A DNA stretch of 64,000 bases from Anabaena minutissima FACHB-250 (GTDB lineage: Bacteria > Cyanobacteriota > Cyanobacteriia > Cyanobacteriales > Nostocaceae). Below, piece by piece: positions 43,276-53,688 of this stretch. Location: contig NZ_JACJRG010000005.1 of assembly GCF_014697125.1 (NCBI RefSeq), forward strand, positions 124,001 to 188,000, read 5' to 3'. Made by a program: the position numbers and the translations under genes. The notes beneath the pieces were generated by a model, which saw only the letters and a list, made by a program, of their open reading frames with translations, had not been told where the DNA came from and made no database searches. Every line of letters begins with the position of its first letter. The stretch's first letter is position 1.

Positions 43276-45132
43276 ATGTTGGAGTCACAGATATATACAG
43301 TGACTGCAAAATGCCCCTCACCTTACTATGACTCACTAAATAGCTCCCTAGAATCAGCCCCTATGCAATTAAGAGATTCTGTACGCCGGACAAAAATTGT
43401 TGCTACAATTGGCCCCGCCACTAGCAGCCCAGAAATGCTGAAAGCCATTATTGAAGCGGGTGCAACAACGCTGCGGCTCAACTTCTCCCACGGCTCTCAT
43501 GCCGACCATCAGCGTAGTATTCGCCTAATTCGGCAAACCGCTTTTGAACTAAATCAGCCAGTGGCAATTCTCCAAGACTTGCAAGGGCCAAAAATTCGCT
43601 TAGGAAAGTTTGAGCACGGGTCTATAGTTTTAGCTAAAGGCGATCGCTTCACCTTAACAAATCGCCCAGTTGTTGGTTGCCAAGAAATTAGCTGTGTTAC
43701 CTACGATTATTTGGCGGATGAAGTCCCTGTGGGTGCAAAAATTCTCCTCGATGATGGTCGAGTAGAAATGGTAGTGGAGGATATCAACCGCGATAAAGGT
43801 GATTTACATTGTCGTATCACCGTTGCTGGTAAGTTATCTAACAATAAAGGTGTAAACTTCCCTGGTGTTTACCTTTCGATTAAAGCCATGACCGACAAAG
43901 ACCGAGAGGATCTGATGTTCGGTCTAGACCAGGGTGTCGATTGGGTAGCATTGTCATTTGTTCGCAACCCCCAGGACATCATTGAAATTAAAGAGCTAAT
44001 TTCCAGCACCGGTAAGCAAGTACCTGTTGTTGCCAAGATTGAAAAGCATGAAGCTATCGAACAAATGGAAGCAGTTCTAGCTTTATGTGATGGTGTCATG
44101 GTGGCTAGAGGTGACTTAGGTGTAGAACTACCAGCCGAAGATGTACCGATACTGCAAAAGCGGTTAATTGCCACAGCTAACCGTTTGGGGATTCCTATCA
44201 TCACTGCTACGCAAATGTTAGACAGCATGGTGAGTAACCCTCGTCCCACTCGCGCGGAAGTGTCAGACGTAGCCAATGCGATTTTAGATGGTACAGATGC
44301 CGTCATGCTTTCCAATGAAACGGCTGTGGGTAGTTACGCTGTAGAAGCAGTGGCGACAATGGCACGCATTGCGGAACGCATCGAGCAGGAAGAAGATAAT
44401 AGTGCAAAATTACGGCAACTGCGAGATAATCGCCGTTCTATCCCCAATGCTATTAGCCAAGCTGTAGGGCAAATTGCTGAACAATTGGGAGCAGCAGCAA
44501 TTATGACCTTAACCCAAACTGGGGCGACCGCTCGCAATGTATCGAAGTTTCGTCCTCATACGCCGATTTTGGCAGTGACACCCCACGTCAATGTGGCACG
44601 ACAGTTACAGATGGTATGGGGAGTTAAGCCTTTACTGGTATTAGAATTACCTTCTGCTGGTCAAACATTCCAAGCCGCGATTAATGTGGCTCAGGAGCAT
44701 AAGTTGCTGTTTGAGGGTGATTTGGTAGTGATGACGGCTGGTACACTCCAAGGGGTTTCCGGCTCAACGGATTTGATTAAAGTTGAGGTGGTGACAGCCA
44801 TACTCGGCCAAGGTATTGGACTGGGACAAGGTTCAATCAGTGGTCGTGCTAGGGTTGCTCACACAGGTATGGATTCTAGTAACTTTAACCCTGGTGATAT
44901 TTTGGTGGCATCGCGCACCGGTGCTGATTATGTGGATGCCATTCGCAAAGCTGGCGGGATTATTACTGAGGATGAAAGTCTTACTAGTCACGCAGCCGTG
45001 ATTGGTTTACGCTTGGGTGTGCCTGTGATTGTGGGTGTGAAGAAAGCTACACAGGTAATTCGTGATGGGGCGATTCTCACTATGGATTTGCAACGGGGTT
45101 TAATTTACTCTGGTGCAGTGGGAACACCTTAA
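43276..45132 (+). CDS. pyk: Pyruvate kinase with C-terminal PEP-utiliser domain
   Basis: 618 residues. The catalytic barrel starts at RRTKIVATIGPAT (about 35-47), with the active-site regions LRLNFSHG, QDLQGPKIRLG, VAKIEKHEAIEQM, VARGDLGVELP and the K-binding TATQMLDSM. The extra C-terminal domain (about 520-618) has EDESLTSHAAVIG, the phosphohistidine motif of PEP-utilising enzymes, a fusion also seen in Bacillus and cyanobacterial Pyk. It makes ATP and pyruvate from PEP. The start could instead be Met30 (43363), since the first 29 residues look non-homologous. Confidence 0.95.
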   Translation: MLESQIYTVTAKCPSPYYDSLNSSLESAPMQLRDSVRRTKIVATIGPATSSPEMLKAIIEAGATTLRLNFSHGSHADHQRSIRLIRQTAFELNQPVAILQDLQGPKIRLGKFEHGSIVLAKGDRFTLTNRPVVGCQEISCVTYDYLADEVPVGAKILLDDGRVEMVVEDINRDKGDLHCRITVAGKLSNNKGVNFPGVYLSIKAMTDKDREDLMFGLDQGVDWVALSFVRNPQDIIEIKELISSTGKQVPVVAKIEKHEAIEQMEAVLALCDGVMVARGDLGVELPAEDVPILQKRLIATANRLGIPIITATQMLDSMVSNPRPTRAEVSDVANAILDGTDAVMLSNETAVGSYAVEAVATMARIAERIEQEEDNSAKLRQLRDNRRSIPNAISQAVGQIAEQLGAAAIMTLTQTGATARNVSKFRPHTPILAVTPHVNVARQLQMVWGVKPLLVLELPSAGQTFQAAINVAQEHKLLFEGDLVVMTAGTLQGVSGSTDLIKVEVVTAILGQGIGLGQGSISGRARVAHTGMDSSNFNPGDILVASRTGADYVDAIRKAGGIITEDESLTSHAAVIGLRLGVPVIVGVKKATQVIRDGAILTMDLQRGLIYSGAVGTP

Positions 45133-45335
45133 ATAATTCGTAGTTTGTAATTCGTAATTCGTAATTATGAACTACGAATTATGAAGGGTAGGTTGAAAAT
45201 TAGAAAAATCAGGACTAAAGTCTTGACTACGAACCGTCAAAACTAACTTGATAGACTATTAGCCCTCAGTGACATTTGACTTTTTAGGTTCTGGTAGAGA
45301 ATCAATCCAATCATCTAGGCTGAACCATGAGTGGT
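45133..45335. other. Gap with heptamer repeats and an open reading-frame tail
   Basis: taattcg heptamer units and a gaactacgaatt palindrome at 45138-45185. The minus strand keeps an open frame from the WD40 gene's 3' end down to TAA at 45259-45261, in a different frame (...HSWFSLDDWIDSLPEPKK...), which may be a frame-shifted old C terminus of that gene. Confidence 0.4.
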
Positions 45336-48300
45336 TTATTGGCAAATAGCGCGATCGCTTGAGCTAATATTCCCGTTATGCTGAAGATAATTGCTGATGC
45401 GGGAGCATCCCTGCTGCATCAAATTATCTAAATCCAAGTTCCACAGCATCACCCCAGCGTCTTCACCACCACTCACCAAGACTTTAGCATCGGGGCTAAA
45501 ACTAACACTATTCACTTTCCCTGGATGTCCTAAAAGAGTTGTGAGTAATTTACCGTTGATAATATCCCAGAATTTGATTGTATTGTCGGCACTACCCGAC
45601 GTGAGGATTTGACTATCTGGTGTGAAACTGAGGCTAGTTACGCCGTCTGTATGTCCGGTGAGAGTTTGGATTAACTTCCCGTCTGGTATTTGCCACAGTT
45701 TGATAGTATTGTCCCAACTGGCAGAGGCTAATATTTTACCATCGGGGCTGAATTTTACAGATGCGATCGCTAAACCATGTCCCTGTAAATCTTTAAGTCG
45801 CTTACCGTCAGTAAGTTGCCAAATTTTCACTGTATTGTCAGCACTACCGGAAGCTAAAAGTTTTCCATCAGGGCTAATATCAATACTAGTTACTTCATCA
45901 TTATGTCCTGTGATAGTGCTTAATAATTGACCCTCTAATAGTTGCCAAATTTTGATAGTTTTATCAGCACTGGCAGAAGCTATCATCTGGTTATCTGGGC
46001 TAAAGCTAATACTAGTAACTCTGTCTTGATGTCCCGTTAATGTTTGGAGTAATTGCTGATTTTGAATATGCCAAATTTTAATAGTTTTATCAGCACTGGC
46101 TGTGGCTAAAATTTTACCATCAGAACTAATACCTACAGCTTGAATCATATCTTGATGGGCGGTAAATTTAATTAGTGGTGAGGCATTCAAAATTTCCGTT
46201 CTTTGCCAAATAGTTACTTTACCATCCCAACCACCAGAGATAAAAGTTTTACCATCGGGCGTAAATTTTACCTCTTGAACATGGTTTAGTTCATCTGTTT
46301 TATCAGCTTTGACTTGCCAAAATTTAATGGTTTTATCACTACTACCAGAAGCAATATATTTACCATCTGGACTAAAACTTACATCTTTAACTTGTTCGCC
46401 ATGTCCTTGAATAGTTTTTAGTAATTTACCATCTAATTGCCAGAGTTTAATAGTCCGGTCAGCACTTGCAGAAGCTAAAATTTGATTATCTGGACTAAAA
46501 TTAATGTGATTAACTTGGTCATTGTGTGCTGCTAGAGTTTGTAATAGTTTCCCCTCGTAATTCCACAGTTTAATAGTTTTGTCACCGCTAGCAGACGCGA
46601 TAAATTTACCATTATGGCTAAATTTAACACAGGTAATCCGAGCAGTGTGTCCTGGCACAGTTTGAATTAATGCACCGTTATCTGTGCGCCAAATTTTTAA
46701 TAAATTATCTTCACCACCAGAGGCAATTACTTTACCATCTGGACTAAAAGCAACAGAGTTTACCCAGCCATTATGAGCATTCCAACTATTAATTAATTTA
46801 CCGTTATCTGTACGCCATAACTTTATTGTTTTATCTAAACTGGCAGTAGCAATAATTTTACCATCTGGACTAAAATTAACATCGGTAACAATATCTGTAT
46901 GTCCGCTAATATTTTTGATGAGTTTAATACAGTCTTTTAAGCTATTTAAGTTTAAACAAGCAGTATCAAAATTATAGATTTTAATCTGATGATCCGCACC
47001 AGCAGCAGCTAGATATTTACCATCTACACTAAAAGCGATCGCAGTTAATCTTTGTTGATGTACGATAGTTTCAATTAATCGCCCATCTGTAGACCAAATT
47101 TTGATTGTGCGGTCATCGCTAGCAGAAGCTAAAATTTTACCCCTGGGATGAAAAACTATACTGTTGACCTGTTGATTATGTCCGGGGAAACGATTAATTT
47201 CTTGAGTGTTATTAATAGCTTGCTGAAAAGTTGCGGCTGTTGTGATTTGTATATCTTTAGTTGGGGCAAAAACTTGTTTAAGTTCTCGTCCAGCTTTGAC
47301 GCTAGCAATGACACTTTCTAATTGTTGATGAGATAACAAAAACGCCTCAGAAGAAGCATTTAAAGCGGCAATTTCTCGTAACTGCGCCGAGCGTTTTTGG
47401 ACATAGGCTAAACCGCCAAAACCACTAGCAGCTATTCCCAAAACACTAATGATAGCTATAGCTTTTTGAGCTTCTCGGAGTCGCTTTTTTTGTTCTAATT
47501 GTTGTTGTTGGCGAGCATCTAAACAAGCAGCAATAAAATTTTGCACATCAACAGATAATTCATCTGTATATTTAACGTAAATTTCTTCAGCTTCAGCTAG
47601 ACGAACACCGTGTAATAAAAAATCTGATTGTTGATGATTTTGTTTCCACAGAGCTGCTGCTTGTTCAATTTGACGTTGCGATCGCAGTCTACTACGATTT
47701 TCTTCCAACCACCAGCGCAACGTTGACCAGTGACGAATGAGAATTTCGTGCGCTACTTCAATGGTGACTAAGGGAGTAGAGCGTTGAGAGTTGGGAGTAT
47801 TGAGTAGTGAGTGAGCATTGTATTTTTCTCCCCCTGCTTCCCCTGCTCCCTTTGACTTCTTGTCCCCAATCCCCAGTCCCTCTTCCTCCAAATTCACCAC
47901 TACCAACTTCGCCGCAGTTAACGCCGAAAGTGTTCTTTCTACTAGTTCATCAGGATATTTCCTCACCACTAACTCAGATTTCATTACTCTGCGTCTAGTG
48001 TCTTCTGTCCCTTCCCCTAACTGTGTCAGTGAAAGAAAAATCCATCTAGCGCATTCTTTCGCTTCTGAATCTAAATTTTCGTAAACTTCCTGTGCTTTGC
48101 GTTCCAATGCGCCTTTAATACCGCCAATTTGTTGCTGATAGACTGTCAGGGTTAATTCTCCTGCTTGGCGATATTCCCATAACTGTTCTAAGACAAATTC
48201 CAACAGGGGTAAATCTCCCGCCGAGTGGTTTAACTCCTGGAGTAAAATTTCTACCAGTCCCGACTCAACTTTTAACCCCACCTGTTCGGCTGGGTTGATA

Positions 48301-50600
48301 ATGACACGGCGGTAGTCATCATCACTCAAATTCGGTGGAACTAATACACTAGACTGCTGCAATAAATTAGCCAGTGGGGGTACTTCCAAACAAGCAGCGA
48401 TAAAGTCTGCTCTAACAGTCACCACCAACTTAAACTTATCAGAGGCGTATTCTATCGCCCCCAACACCAATTCTAAAAATCGCTGTCTATCTTCAGCCGG
48501 TGCAAGAGTGAATAATTCTTCAAACTGGTCAACCACCAAAACAACCATCGGTTCTGGACGACTACGCAACCAGTAAACAAAGCTTTCTACCCCTTGGTAA
48601 AGCATGGCTTCTAGGAGGAGGTGGGGGGATTGGGGGTTGAGGATTGGGGAGGAGGAAATAGAAGGTAAAGACCAAGAAGAATTTTCTACCTTGTACCCCT
48701 TGTCCCCTCTGCTCTCCTGCTCCCCTGCTTCCAACCGTCGCGCCAAAGCCTCCAAAGGACGTGCGCCGGGACGGATGGTTTTAACTAACCAGGAATCACT
48801 ATCAGGTAATTGTTTTCCTAAACGTAGTTGAGAAATTAATCCTGCTTGGACAACGGAGGATTTACCGCTACCAGACGCACCAACTAAGGCTAAAAATGAT
48901 TTGTGTGCAATATGAGCAATTAACTGCTGAGTTAAAGATTCTCTCCCGTAAAAATATTGAGCATCTTCTTCGCCAAAGGCTTTCAAGCCACGATAAGGAC
49001 AAATTTTTAAATCTAAAGCTGCTAATTTTTGACGGTTTTGTGTACCAGTGGTTGCGGGGATAATTTCGATAACGCCTTGTGTACCTGATAGCCAAATATG
49101 CAAGGGTAAAGATCCGTTTATTTGCGGCTGTTCTGCTAGATGAATTTGTAATTGGGTAATCCAAGTTGCTACTGATAAACCATTAGAGACAGAAGCAGCT
49201 TTTATTGTCTCTATCAGTGCTTGAGCAAATAATTCTGGGTTGGTTTTGGGACTAGTCGCCGCAATAATACATTGTCCTGTAGTCGAGTTTAATTGTAAGT
49301 CTTCTATCCAGTCTGGCAACGATACACTATGCGTCCCGACTGGACAATCTAAGATAATAATTTGTTGTGTCACCGCAGAACGGCGTAACTGTTGTCTAAG
49401 CCAAGCACGACTCAACCAAATATCATCTAATAAAACTAATGCTGCTTCTCCTGTGGGGGTTTCTTCTAGTCGTCCCCGCAGATATAGTAGTATTGTAATG
49501 CATTCTTCAGTCTGATATTTCTGTATTTGATTGCTAGAACGCAAACATTCTTTGATGCTTTCGCGGATATTTTGAGCCGTTGTATTAGCAGTGCGAGGTA
49601 AATATTCTAATTCAAAAGCTCCCGCACTCCCCAATACTTTACTAAAATCTATGGCTATTTGTGAGCCGATAATACCTTCAATTACTAATGCTTTTCTAGG
49701 GGGAATTGATTCCGCGATCGCCGGAATTTTTCCTATAATTAACTCCCCAACTCCTTCGACAATCCGCTTGGGTGTTTGTAAGGGATATTCACTATAAAGT
49801 TCTGTATCGCCTTTACCGCGTTTCTGTTGGTTAATTAATCTTAATTGTTGGTTGGTTTTATCTATATATTGCAGTGTTTGGTGATAAACGTAGCGATATA
49901 AGCCATCAGCCGAAATCATTCCTTGATGATCAGCCGCATCCCCCCGTAATCCCCGCATTAAATAATAGGTAAATACCCCATGTCCCAGTTCAGGAAACTC
50001 CCATGATTGTTGGTCTGTGTCGCAAGAAAGTAAGGCGTAAAACCCTTTACTTTTAGCAGCACGTTGTTGTAAAACTGCCACTAATTGCGGTGTAGGATTT
50101 AGCCCTCGTAAAGTCATGCCTCCACTATGACAAGCATCGAGCCAAACTATCTGATTTTGAACACCGCTATTACTTAAAAACTCTAGTAATTCTTTAACAG
50201 CTAAACCTGTATTTTCTAAGTTATCTTTTTGTGTATCTGCCAAACATAAAAATGCTTGTTGTGTATTGGGGTGTAATATTCCGTGTCCAGAAAAATAAAA
50301 TAATATTGTATCGGTAGGTTGCGCCGATGTCGTAACTTGCTGCAAGCGATCGCGAATATTAACTAACAATGGTGATTCGGTAGCAAAGTCATGGTAAATA
50401 TTAATTTCTTTTTGAGGGAATTGTTCTTGAGTTGCACCTGTTAAAGCTTCTGCTAATACCTGACAATCAACTGCGGAGTAACGCAGACATGGCAGTTGTG
50501 CATCCTGGTATTGGTTAACTCCCACCAGTAGTAACCACAGTTTGGAGGTGATTGTGGTTTTAGTTTGATTGGAACTACTGGTAGCAACGGCGCGGGGCAT
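45336..50600 (-). CDS. Caspase-like peptidase / STAND ATPase / WD40 repeat protein
   Basis: 1754 residues. An N-terminal C14 caspase-like domain (about 18-260) has His106 in FYFSGHG and Cys157 in LDACHSGG, so the dyad is intact. A middle effector-associated region follows, then a STAND-type NTPase with Walker [10 protein letters not shown] (about 575) and Walker B-like [12 protein letters not shown] transmembrane-like stretch lies near 1075-1095. Fourteen WD40 repeats (about 1140-1735) would make two seven-blade propellers. This is the layout of cyanobacterial metacaspase-like death or defence proteins, where the propeller senses a trigger. Two low-complexity inserts (about 620-667 and 902-940) derive from intergenic repeat DNA. 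Trigger and substrates unknown. Confidence 0.9.
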   Translation of the reverse strand: MPRAVATSSSNQTKTTITSKLWLLLVGVNQYQDAQLPCLRYSAVDCQVLAEALTGATQEQFPQKEINIYHDFATESPLLVNIRDRLQQVTTSAQPTDTILFYFSGHGILHPNTQQAFLCLADTQKDNLENTGLAVKELLEFLSNSGVQNQIVWLDACHSGGMTLRGLNPTPQLVAVLQQRAAKSKGFYALLSCDTDQQSWEFPELGHGVFTYYLMRGLRGDAADHQGMISADGLYRYVYHQTLQYIDKTNQQLRLINQQKRGKGDTELYSEYPLQTPKRIVEGVGELIIGKIPAIAESIPPRKALVIEGIIGSQIAIDFSKVLGSAGAFELEYLPRTANTTAQNIRESIKECLRSSNQIQKYQTEECITILLYLRGRLEETPTGEAALVLLDDIWLSRAWLRQQLRRSAVTQQIIILDCPVGTHSVSLPDWIEDLQLNSTTGQCIIAATSPKTNPELFAQALIETIKAASVSNGLSVATWITQLQIHLAEQPQINGSLPLHIWLSGTQGVIEIIPATTGTQNRQKLAALDLKICPYRGLKAFGEEDAQYFYGRESLTQQLIAHIAHKSFLALVGASGSGKSSVVQAGLISQLRLGKQLPDSDSWLVKTIRPGARPLEALARRLEAGEQESRGDKGYKVENSSWSLPSISSSPILNPQSPHLLLEAMLYQGVESFVYWLRSRPEPMVVLVVDQFEELFTLAPAEDRQRFLELVLGAIEYASDKFKLVVTVRADFIAACLEVPPLANLLQQSSVLVPPNLSDDDYRRVIINPAEQVGLKVESGLVEILLQELNHSAGDLPLLEFVLEQLWEYRQAGELTLTVYQQQIGGIKGALERKAQEVYENLDSEAKECARWIFLSLTQLGEGTEDTRRRVMKSELVVRKYPDELVERTLSALTAAKLVVVNLEEEGLGIGDKKSKGAGEAGGEKYNAHSLLNTPNSQRSTPLVTIEVAHEILIRHWSTLRWWLEENRSRLRSQRQIEQAAALWKQNHQQSDFLLHGVRLAEAEEIYVKYTDELSVDVQNFIAACLDARQQQQLEQKKRLREAQKAIAIISVLGIAASGFGGLAYVQKRSAQLREIAALNASSEAFLLSHQQLESVIASVKAGRELKQVFAPTKDIQITTAATFQQAINNTQEINRFPGHNQQVNSIVFHPRGKILASASDDRTIKIWSTDGRLIETIVHQQRLTAIAFSVDGKYLAAAGADHQIKIYNFDTACLNLNSLKDCIKLIKNISGHTDIVTDVNFSPDGKIIATASLDKTIKLWRTDNGKLINSWNAHNGWVNSVAFSPDGKVIASGGEDNLLKIWRTDNGALIQTVPGHTARITCVKFSHNGKFIASASGDKTIKLWNYEGKLLQTLAAHNDQVNHINFSPDNQILASASADRTIKLWQLDGKLLKTIQGHGEQVKDVSFSPDGKYIASGSSDKTIKFWQVKADKTDELNHVQEVKFTPDGKTFISGGWDGKVTIWQRTEILNASPLIKFTAHQDMIQAVGISSDGKILATASADKTIKIWHIQNQQLLQTLTGHQDRVTSISFSPDNQMIASASADKTIKIWQLLEGQLLSTITGHNDEVTSIDISPDGKLLASGSADNTVKIWQLTDGKRLKDLQGHGLAIASVKFSPDGKILASASWDNTIKLWQIPDGKLIQTLTGHTDGVTSLSFTPDSQILTSGSADNTIKFWDIINGKLLTTLLGHPGKVNSVSFSPDAKVLVSGGEDAGVMLWNLDLDNLMQQGCSRISNYLQHNGNISSSDRAICQ
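47780..47900. repeat. Intergenic-type repeat inside the caspase-WD40 gene (insert 2)
   Basis: gcattgtatttttctccccc at 47815 is the same phrase as at 6075 in the gap before dapB, followed by pyrimidine-rich cccctgctccc units. In this gene it encodes a Gly/Glu/Lys-rich linker plus a short unrelated peptide between two helices of the STAND region. Confidence 0.65.
48600..48740. repeat. Intergenic-type repeat inside the caspase-WD40 gene (insert 1)
   Basis: Purine-rich ggggattgggg units, then tgtccccttgtcccctctgctctcc-like pyrimidine units. They encode a low-complexity stretch (about residues 620-667) between two conserved STAND segments, RRLEAGEQ and [10 protein letters not shown]. Confidence 0.55.
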
Positions 50601-50682
50601 TTTTAGTTAGGGACTGAGGACAAGTCAATTCTAATATTCATTCATTTGCTAGGTTTGCCACTGTATTTTTATGCAATACTTT

Positions 50683-51904
50683 TTATGGAATTTGATAAAT
50701 TGCATTGACTGCATTGATGATCACAGAGGATGCTTTGTTGATTTCTGCTTTAGTTGTAAATTTACCAATACCAATTCTTAACGCACCTTCAATTATATTC
50801 TCTGACAGATTCATCGCTTGTAGAACGTGAGAGGGTGCAACAACACCCGATGAACAAGCCGCACCTGTAGAAATCGCTAACTGGTGGCGCACTCTAGCAA
50901 TGATGGCACTATTCGGAATGTCAGGGACAGAAATATGTAAGTTACCTGATAAACGGTGGTTGATGTCTCCATTCACCACTAGGTTAGGAATGTTTGATTG
51001 TAGGACGTTTTGTAGTTGCGATCGCAAAACTGCAATTTTACTTTCATCTGTTTCCATCTCCAAACCTCTCAATCTGCAAGCTTCCCCCAAACCAGCAATT
51101 CCGGAGATGTTGAGTGTACCTGATCTGAGTCCCTGTTCATGTCCCCCGCCGTAAATCATCGGTGGGAGATGATGATTTTTTCTGACTACTAACACACCAA
51201 CGCCTTTGGGTGCATAGAGTTTATGTCCAGAAATCGCTAGATAAGTAATCCCCCAGTCTTGGAAGTTGAGGGGAATTTTCTAGGCTGCTTGAGATGCGTC
51301 GCATAAAAAAGGGATATTGTAAGAGGATGCGATCAGCTACACTGGGCGGTTACGCCATCGCACCAATTTTTTCTATGGGGTAAATTGTCCCTAATTCATT
51401 GTTAGCTGCCATCAGACAAAGAAAGGAAGCACCATCACAGCAAACTTTTTCTAGATGTTCTAAATCAATCTGCGCTTGTTGATTGACTTTTAACCAAATA
51501 ATTTCCGCTAGTCCTTTTTTAGCTAAGGCTTTGCAGGTATCTAAAACGGCTTTGTGTTCCACTGGGGAAACAATGATTTTGGCGGGGGTATTTTGTTGAG
51601 AAATATGGCAATCGAGCGACTTGTGTTGAGCGAAGTCGAAACAAGTCGAGATTTGTCCTTGAATTGCTAAATTAATGCTTTCTGTTGCGCCAGATGTAAA
51701 GATAATTTCTTTGGGGGAAGCGTTGATTAATTCTGCTATTTGTTGACTTGCTTGTTTAACTGCTTTTGCTGCTTCGTCTCCATAACCATGATCTACACTA
51801 TTCGCATTACCAAAGGCGGTAGTCATATATTACATGACTTTATCGGCTACTCTGGGGTCAACGGGAGTAGTTGAGTGGTAATCGAGGTAGATTATTTTAG
51901 TCAT
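50683..51904 (-). pseudogene. NifS-like cysteine desulfurase, multiply broken
   Basis: Starting at ATG 51904 the translation is MTKIIYLDYHSTTPVDPRVA..., the classical NifS/IscS N terminus, then TAA at 51830-51832 after 24 codons. The frame resumes (TTAFGNANSVDHGYGDEAAK, IIFTSGATESINLAIQG, VEHKAVLDTC, AANNELGTIYPIEKIGAMA) to a stop at 51350. A short foreign stretch and frame change follow, then CDASQAA with TAG at 51280-51282, SGHKLYAPKG, and the C-terminal part from 51195 including GTLNISGI and STGAACSSG, the catalytic Cys loop. At least three lesions, so no functional desulfurase. The remaining pieces are still well conserved, which suggests recent decay. Confidence 0.92.
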
Positions 51905-52015
51905 TTTTTTAACGCAGAGTAACGCTAAGGACACGCGGAGGAACGCAGAGAATAATCATAATAACTCTCTCAACTCTCTGCGTCTCTGCGCCTCTGCGCC
52001 TCTGCGTGAGCTTTA
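51905..52015. repeat. Tandem ctctgcg-type repeat
   Basis: ctctgcgtctctgcgcctctgcgcctctgcg at 51977-52008 and a reverse-oriented partner (aacgcagagtaacgc) at 51909-51923. A common dispersed repeat type in Nostocales. Confidence 0.75.
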
Positions 52016-52018
52016 ATC

Positions 52019-52585
52019 TTACTCATTTTCTAAAAACCTCCTAGCGACTCTTCCCCAATCAATACGGGTATCTTGAGCATTATCTTTAAATTTACCGTCT
52101 GGCTGTTCATCTTCATATCTTGCCCATGCCATTAGGAGTAATTTTAAACCATCTAAAGAGTTAACTAAGCGAGAACGTAAAGTATCTATATCGGCTTTAT
52201 CTACATCTTCTTCTAAGATTTCTACTAAGTTTTTATAAGCTGGATGATTAGTATTTAGAGTAACAATAATTGCTCCGCCTCTGGGTTTAACGGAGAAGAA
52301 AGCCGGAGTATCCAGTGGAGATTCGACAAAGGTATATTTTAAACCGTCATCTACTGTTGTAGCGGCTAATAATTCGGCTTTGGTTTCAGTTACTCCGTCT
52401 TCTTTTAAAGTTTCTTTGATAACTTGTTTGCGTTCTGCTTTTGGTAATTGTTCATCTGCATCACTTTGACCTTTGTAACCTTGTGATTTACGTTCTTTAG
52501 TTACAGTAGTTGCTACTTTCTCAGGTTTATAAGGGTCATGGCGTTTTTCAGTCGCGGTACGAGTGCCTTTGGTTTGGTCGCGTCA
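52019..52585 (-). pseudogene. C-terminal fragment of an unrecognised protein
   Basis: The minus strand is open for about 188 codons ending in TAA at 52019-52021: RDQTKGTRTATEKRHDPYK at the top, FFSVKPRGGAIIVTLNTNHPAYK in the middle, DTRIDWGRVARRFLENE at the end. An in-frame TGA sits exactly before RDQTKG, and the frame upstream (STVADALP) continues plausibly, so TGG to TGA is likely. No start codon fits a complete gene. The style resembles C-terminal parts of GHKL-type ATP-binding proteins found near restriction genes, but that is only an impression. Confidence 0.55.
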
Positions 52586-52640
52586 AGGTAGAGCATCGGC
52601 TACTGTACTCTGACATAGAGACAAAGAAGACCCAGAAACC

Positions 52641-52680
52641 TTTAACTATAAATTAATTCTCTGGTTAACTTTCCTTAACC
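52641..52680 (+). promoter_or_regulatory. Pho-box-like direct repeats (distal)
   Basis: ttaac/ttaat cores at 52642, 52653, 52665 and 52675 give a repeat period of 10-12 bases. Cyanobacterial SphR (PhoB) boxes are 8-bp CTTAACCT-like repeats spaced 3 bp apart. It lies 78 bases upstream of the broken secreted-protein start at 52758. Confidence 0.45.
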
Positions 52681-52757
52681 CTTAGTAGCAGTAATTCAGT
52701 TATCCTTAGTGGCGGATAGGCATTATTTCCTATAAATAAGCACTACCCCGATCAAAC

Positions 52758-52892
52758 ATGGCAAGAACATACCGTGTATTCCTGGCAGTTAGTCTGGTGA
52801 TATAGACACTGCCAGTTTTACTTTATACTAGCGTTTCCGAGTCTCAATCTCCGTTCCAAGACTTAATTACAAATTCATTTAATTGCGACTAA
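52758..52892 (+). pseudogene. Remnant of a secreted protein's signal peptide region
   Basis: ATG at 52758 reads MARTYRVFLAVSLVI then TAG (52803-52805), and continues in the same frame TLPVLLYTSVSESQSPFQDL to TAA at 52890-52892. Positive N terminus, hydrophobic core and polar continuation look like an export signal with one stop in it. The remainder of the gene is missing and a MITE-like element begins 33 bases later. Confidence 0.4.
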
Positions 52893-52924
52893 TACTTTCA
52901 TTTTAACTAATACCCATACATTGT

Positions 52925-53075
52925 TAGAGCGTGTTTGAAAAATATTTTGCTGTGATCTCCTCTAGCTCCCTGTAAAAAAAGGGGGAAACCTCTAAAAGTC
53001 CCACTTAAAAATGGGGATTTAGGGGGATCTAAAAGATTTTGTTACCGAGGAGAAGACTTTTCAAACATCCTCTTA
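52925..53075. mobile_element. MITE-like element with tgtttgaaaa termini
   Basis: The left end tagagcgtgtttgaaaa (52925-52941) and right end cttttcaaacatcctctta (53057-53075) are imperfect inverted repeats. The interior (aaagggggaaacctctaaaagtcccact-like, then ggggatttagggggatct) is a known style of dispersed cyanobacterial repeat. Noncoding. Confidence 0.6.
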
Positions 53076-53109
53076 GATGTGCATAGCTATGCGCCCTTGC
53101 TGTGCGCGT

Positions 53110-53151
53110 CAAGAGTTAAGGTTTATCAAATTGATATTAACCCTTAACTTG
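53110..53151. promoter_or_regulatory. Long imperfect palindrome in the pst upstream region
   Basis: caagagttaaggtttatcaa (53110-53129) and ttgatattaacccttaacttg-type sequence (53131-53151) pair over about 20 bases with one-base centre. It contains two ttaac cores resembling Pho-box half sites. Confidence 0.4.
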
Positions 53152-53386
53152 ATGCTTGAAAGCATAACTATTCGTTTTATCAATTGCTACTATAATTATT
53201 AGGAAATCATTATATTTAATTCATCAAAAATTTACTAAATATTTCTTTATAGTTACAAAAAATCATATTATTCGTGCAGTTTTATGCTGTCTTTATCTCC
53301 ATTAATCATATCCAGTGCTTAGTAACACAAAAAAGAATTTTTCCTGACAATATATAGCAATCTTCAATCATTATTTAGAGCATAGA

Positions 53387-53418
53387 AACCCCAGTTTATT
53401 TAAGAAATTGGGGTTTTT
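53387..53418 (+). terminator. Intrinsic terminator without an upstream gene
   Basis: aaccccagttt (53387-53397), loop atttaag, aaattggggtt (53405-53415) and a T-run to 53418. Eleven base pairs including one G-U, GC-rich at the base, then U-tract: a good plus-strand terminator. No open reading frame precedes it, so it may end a small RNA transcribed from about 53100-53300. Confidence 0.6.
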
Positions 53419-53583
53419 ACGCTTCATCGTTTTCACCCATCTAATAGACTGACGATAAGTTGTGATTTATTCTCATGAAAATAAATCACAAAATATATTG
53501 ATTGCAGATTATTCGGATATTACATAAAAATTTCCATTAATCGCCAATAGAATATATTGTCTATAAGCTGGTTTTAAACACAT

Positions 53584-53623
53584 TTTAAACACTAGTTTAG
53601 CTTTTCTTAACCTGGATTAAAAG
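53584..53623 (+). promoter_or_regulatory. Pho box (SphR site) upstream of pstS
   Basis: Direct repeats at 11-base spacing: tttaaac (53585), tttagct (53596), ttaacct (53607) and ttaaaag (53617). They lie 66-105 bases upstream of the pstS start. Spacing and core fit the CTTAACCT-like 8+3 repeat of cyanobacterial Pho boxes, and the downstream genes are the expected targets. Confidence 0.6.
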
Positions 53624-53688
53624 CAAAAAATGTACCTTTATAAAGGCTTTGATTCAAGCAGCAAATATTCCTTAAATCAAGAGGTAAT

